From: an uncultured Porphyromonadaceae bacterium
GTDB lineage: Bacteria > Bacteroidota > Bacteroidia > Bacteroidales > Muribaculaceae
DNA: 51,596 bases
Direction: 5' to 3'
Assembly: GCA_902489275.1 (NCBI GenBank)
Contig: CABTZK010000013.1
Span: 1-51,596 of the forward strand
A model generated the notes under the pieces. That model was not told where the DNA came from and searched no databases. It saw nothing but the letters and a program-made list of their open reading frames with translations. The stretch's first letter is position 1. Every line of letters starts with the position of its first letter. Shown one piece after another: positions 51,565-51,596 of this stretch. The translations under genes were made by a program, and so were the position numbers.

Positions 51565-51596
51565 CAAAGTTACATGATTTCAAAACGTTCTCCAAA
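51565..51596 (-). promoter_or_regulatory. Promoter of the serine protease gene
   Basis: On the minus strand TTTG (51596-51593), a 20-bp gap and TAACTTTG (51572-51565) match the consensus. The leader would be about 130 nt, long for such a simple gene. Confidence 0.65.

Noticed and set aside
50001..51596. Integrated element with its attachment site at the tRNA-Leu gene
   Set aside because: No duplicated tRNA 3' end and no integrase are visible in the window, so the idea stays a possibility only.
1..51596. CRISPR array or prophage
   Set aside because: No regularly spaced direct repeats and no phage structural or replication genes were seen on either strand.

Overview
The window comes from a chromosome of the order Bacteroidales, probably a gut or oral commensal. 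Supporting signs are repeated promoters of Bacteroidetes type (-7 box TAnnTTTG, with TTTG or TTG about 19-20 bp upstream), a BspA-like surface protein with a YDLSGR tail, a long-form HutU with a fused formiminotransferase-cyclodeaminase, System II cytochrome maturation (CcsBA fusion) and MurT-MurK-MurQ peptidoglycan salvage. Genus and species cannot be fixed from the sequence alone. Core genes are GC-rich. The patches at about 400-1105, 31.4-34.8 kb and 50.5-51.6 kb are AT-rich and look acquired.

Layout. 1-1105: the end of a BspA-like gene, then a scar made of a group II intron 3' end, an M15 peptidase fragment and an HrgA-like fragment. 1263-7864 (minus): complete histidine degradation, with ftcD, hutU, hutH and hutI in transcription order. 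8270-14762 (plus): a porin-like barrel, an imelysin lipoprotein, a di-heme oxidoreductase lipoprotein and the CcsBA heme ligase, a plausible envelope iron/redox module. 14868-15230 (minus): rplS. 15610-28803 (plus): a ten-gene run for cell-wall hydrolysis and sugar salvage (amidase, two-module glycosyltransferase, DUF4922 HIT-type enzyme, SpoIID-domain protein, AmpG, NamZ, MurT, MurK, MurQ, SGNH hydrolase). 28874-31054 (minus): radA and a TrmH/SpoU methyltransferase.

31.4-34.8 kb is an accessory island: the dead start of an integrase and two broken HTH genes, an EcoRII-like cytosine methyltransferase with its restriction enzyme, and the tail of a Vsr mismatch endonuclease. 35029-37055 (minus): ptb-buk. 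37302-39800 (plus): thioesterase, dprA and a nucleoside phosphorylase. A 52-residue minus-strand ORF follows, then cdsA, purM and mltF (plus), and tgt with lptF/G (minus). 46342-50000 holds a DUF5715 M15-like protein and a calcium P-type ATPase, bracketed by a 27-bp direct repeat. The window ends with tRNA-Gln, tRNA-Leu and a cytoplasmic trypsin-like protease whose promoter-proximal leader folds into a long hairpin.

The best candidates for undescribed biology are the extra genes inside the peptidoglycan-recycling operon (an H-x-H-x-Q DUF4922 enzyme, a signal-less SpoIID protein, and an SGNH esterase overlapping murQ) and the protease with its hairpin leader beside the tRNA cluster.
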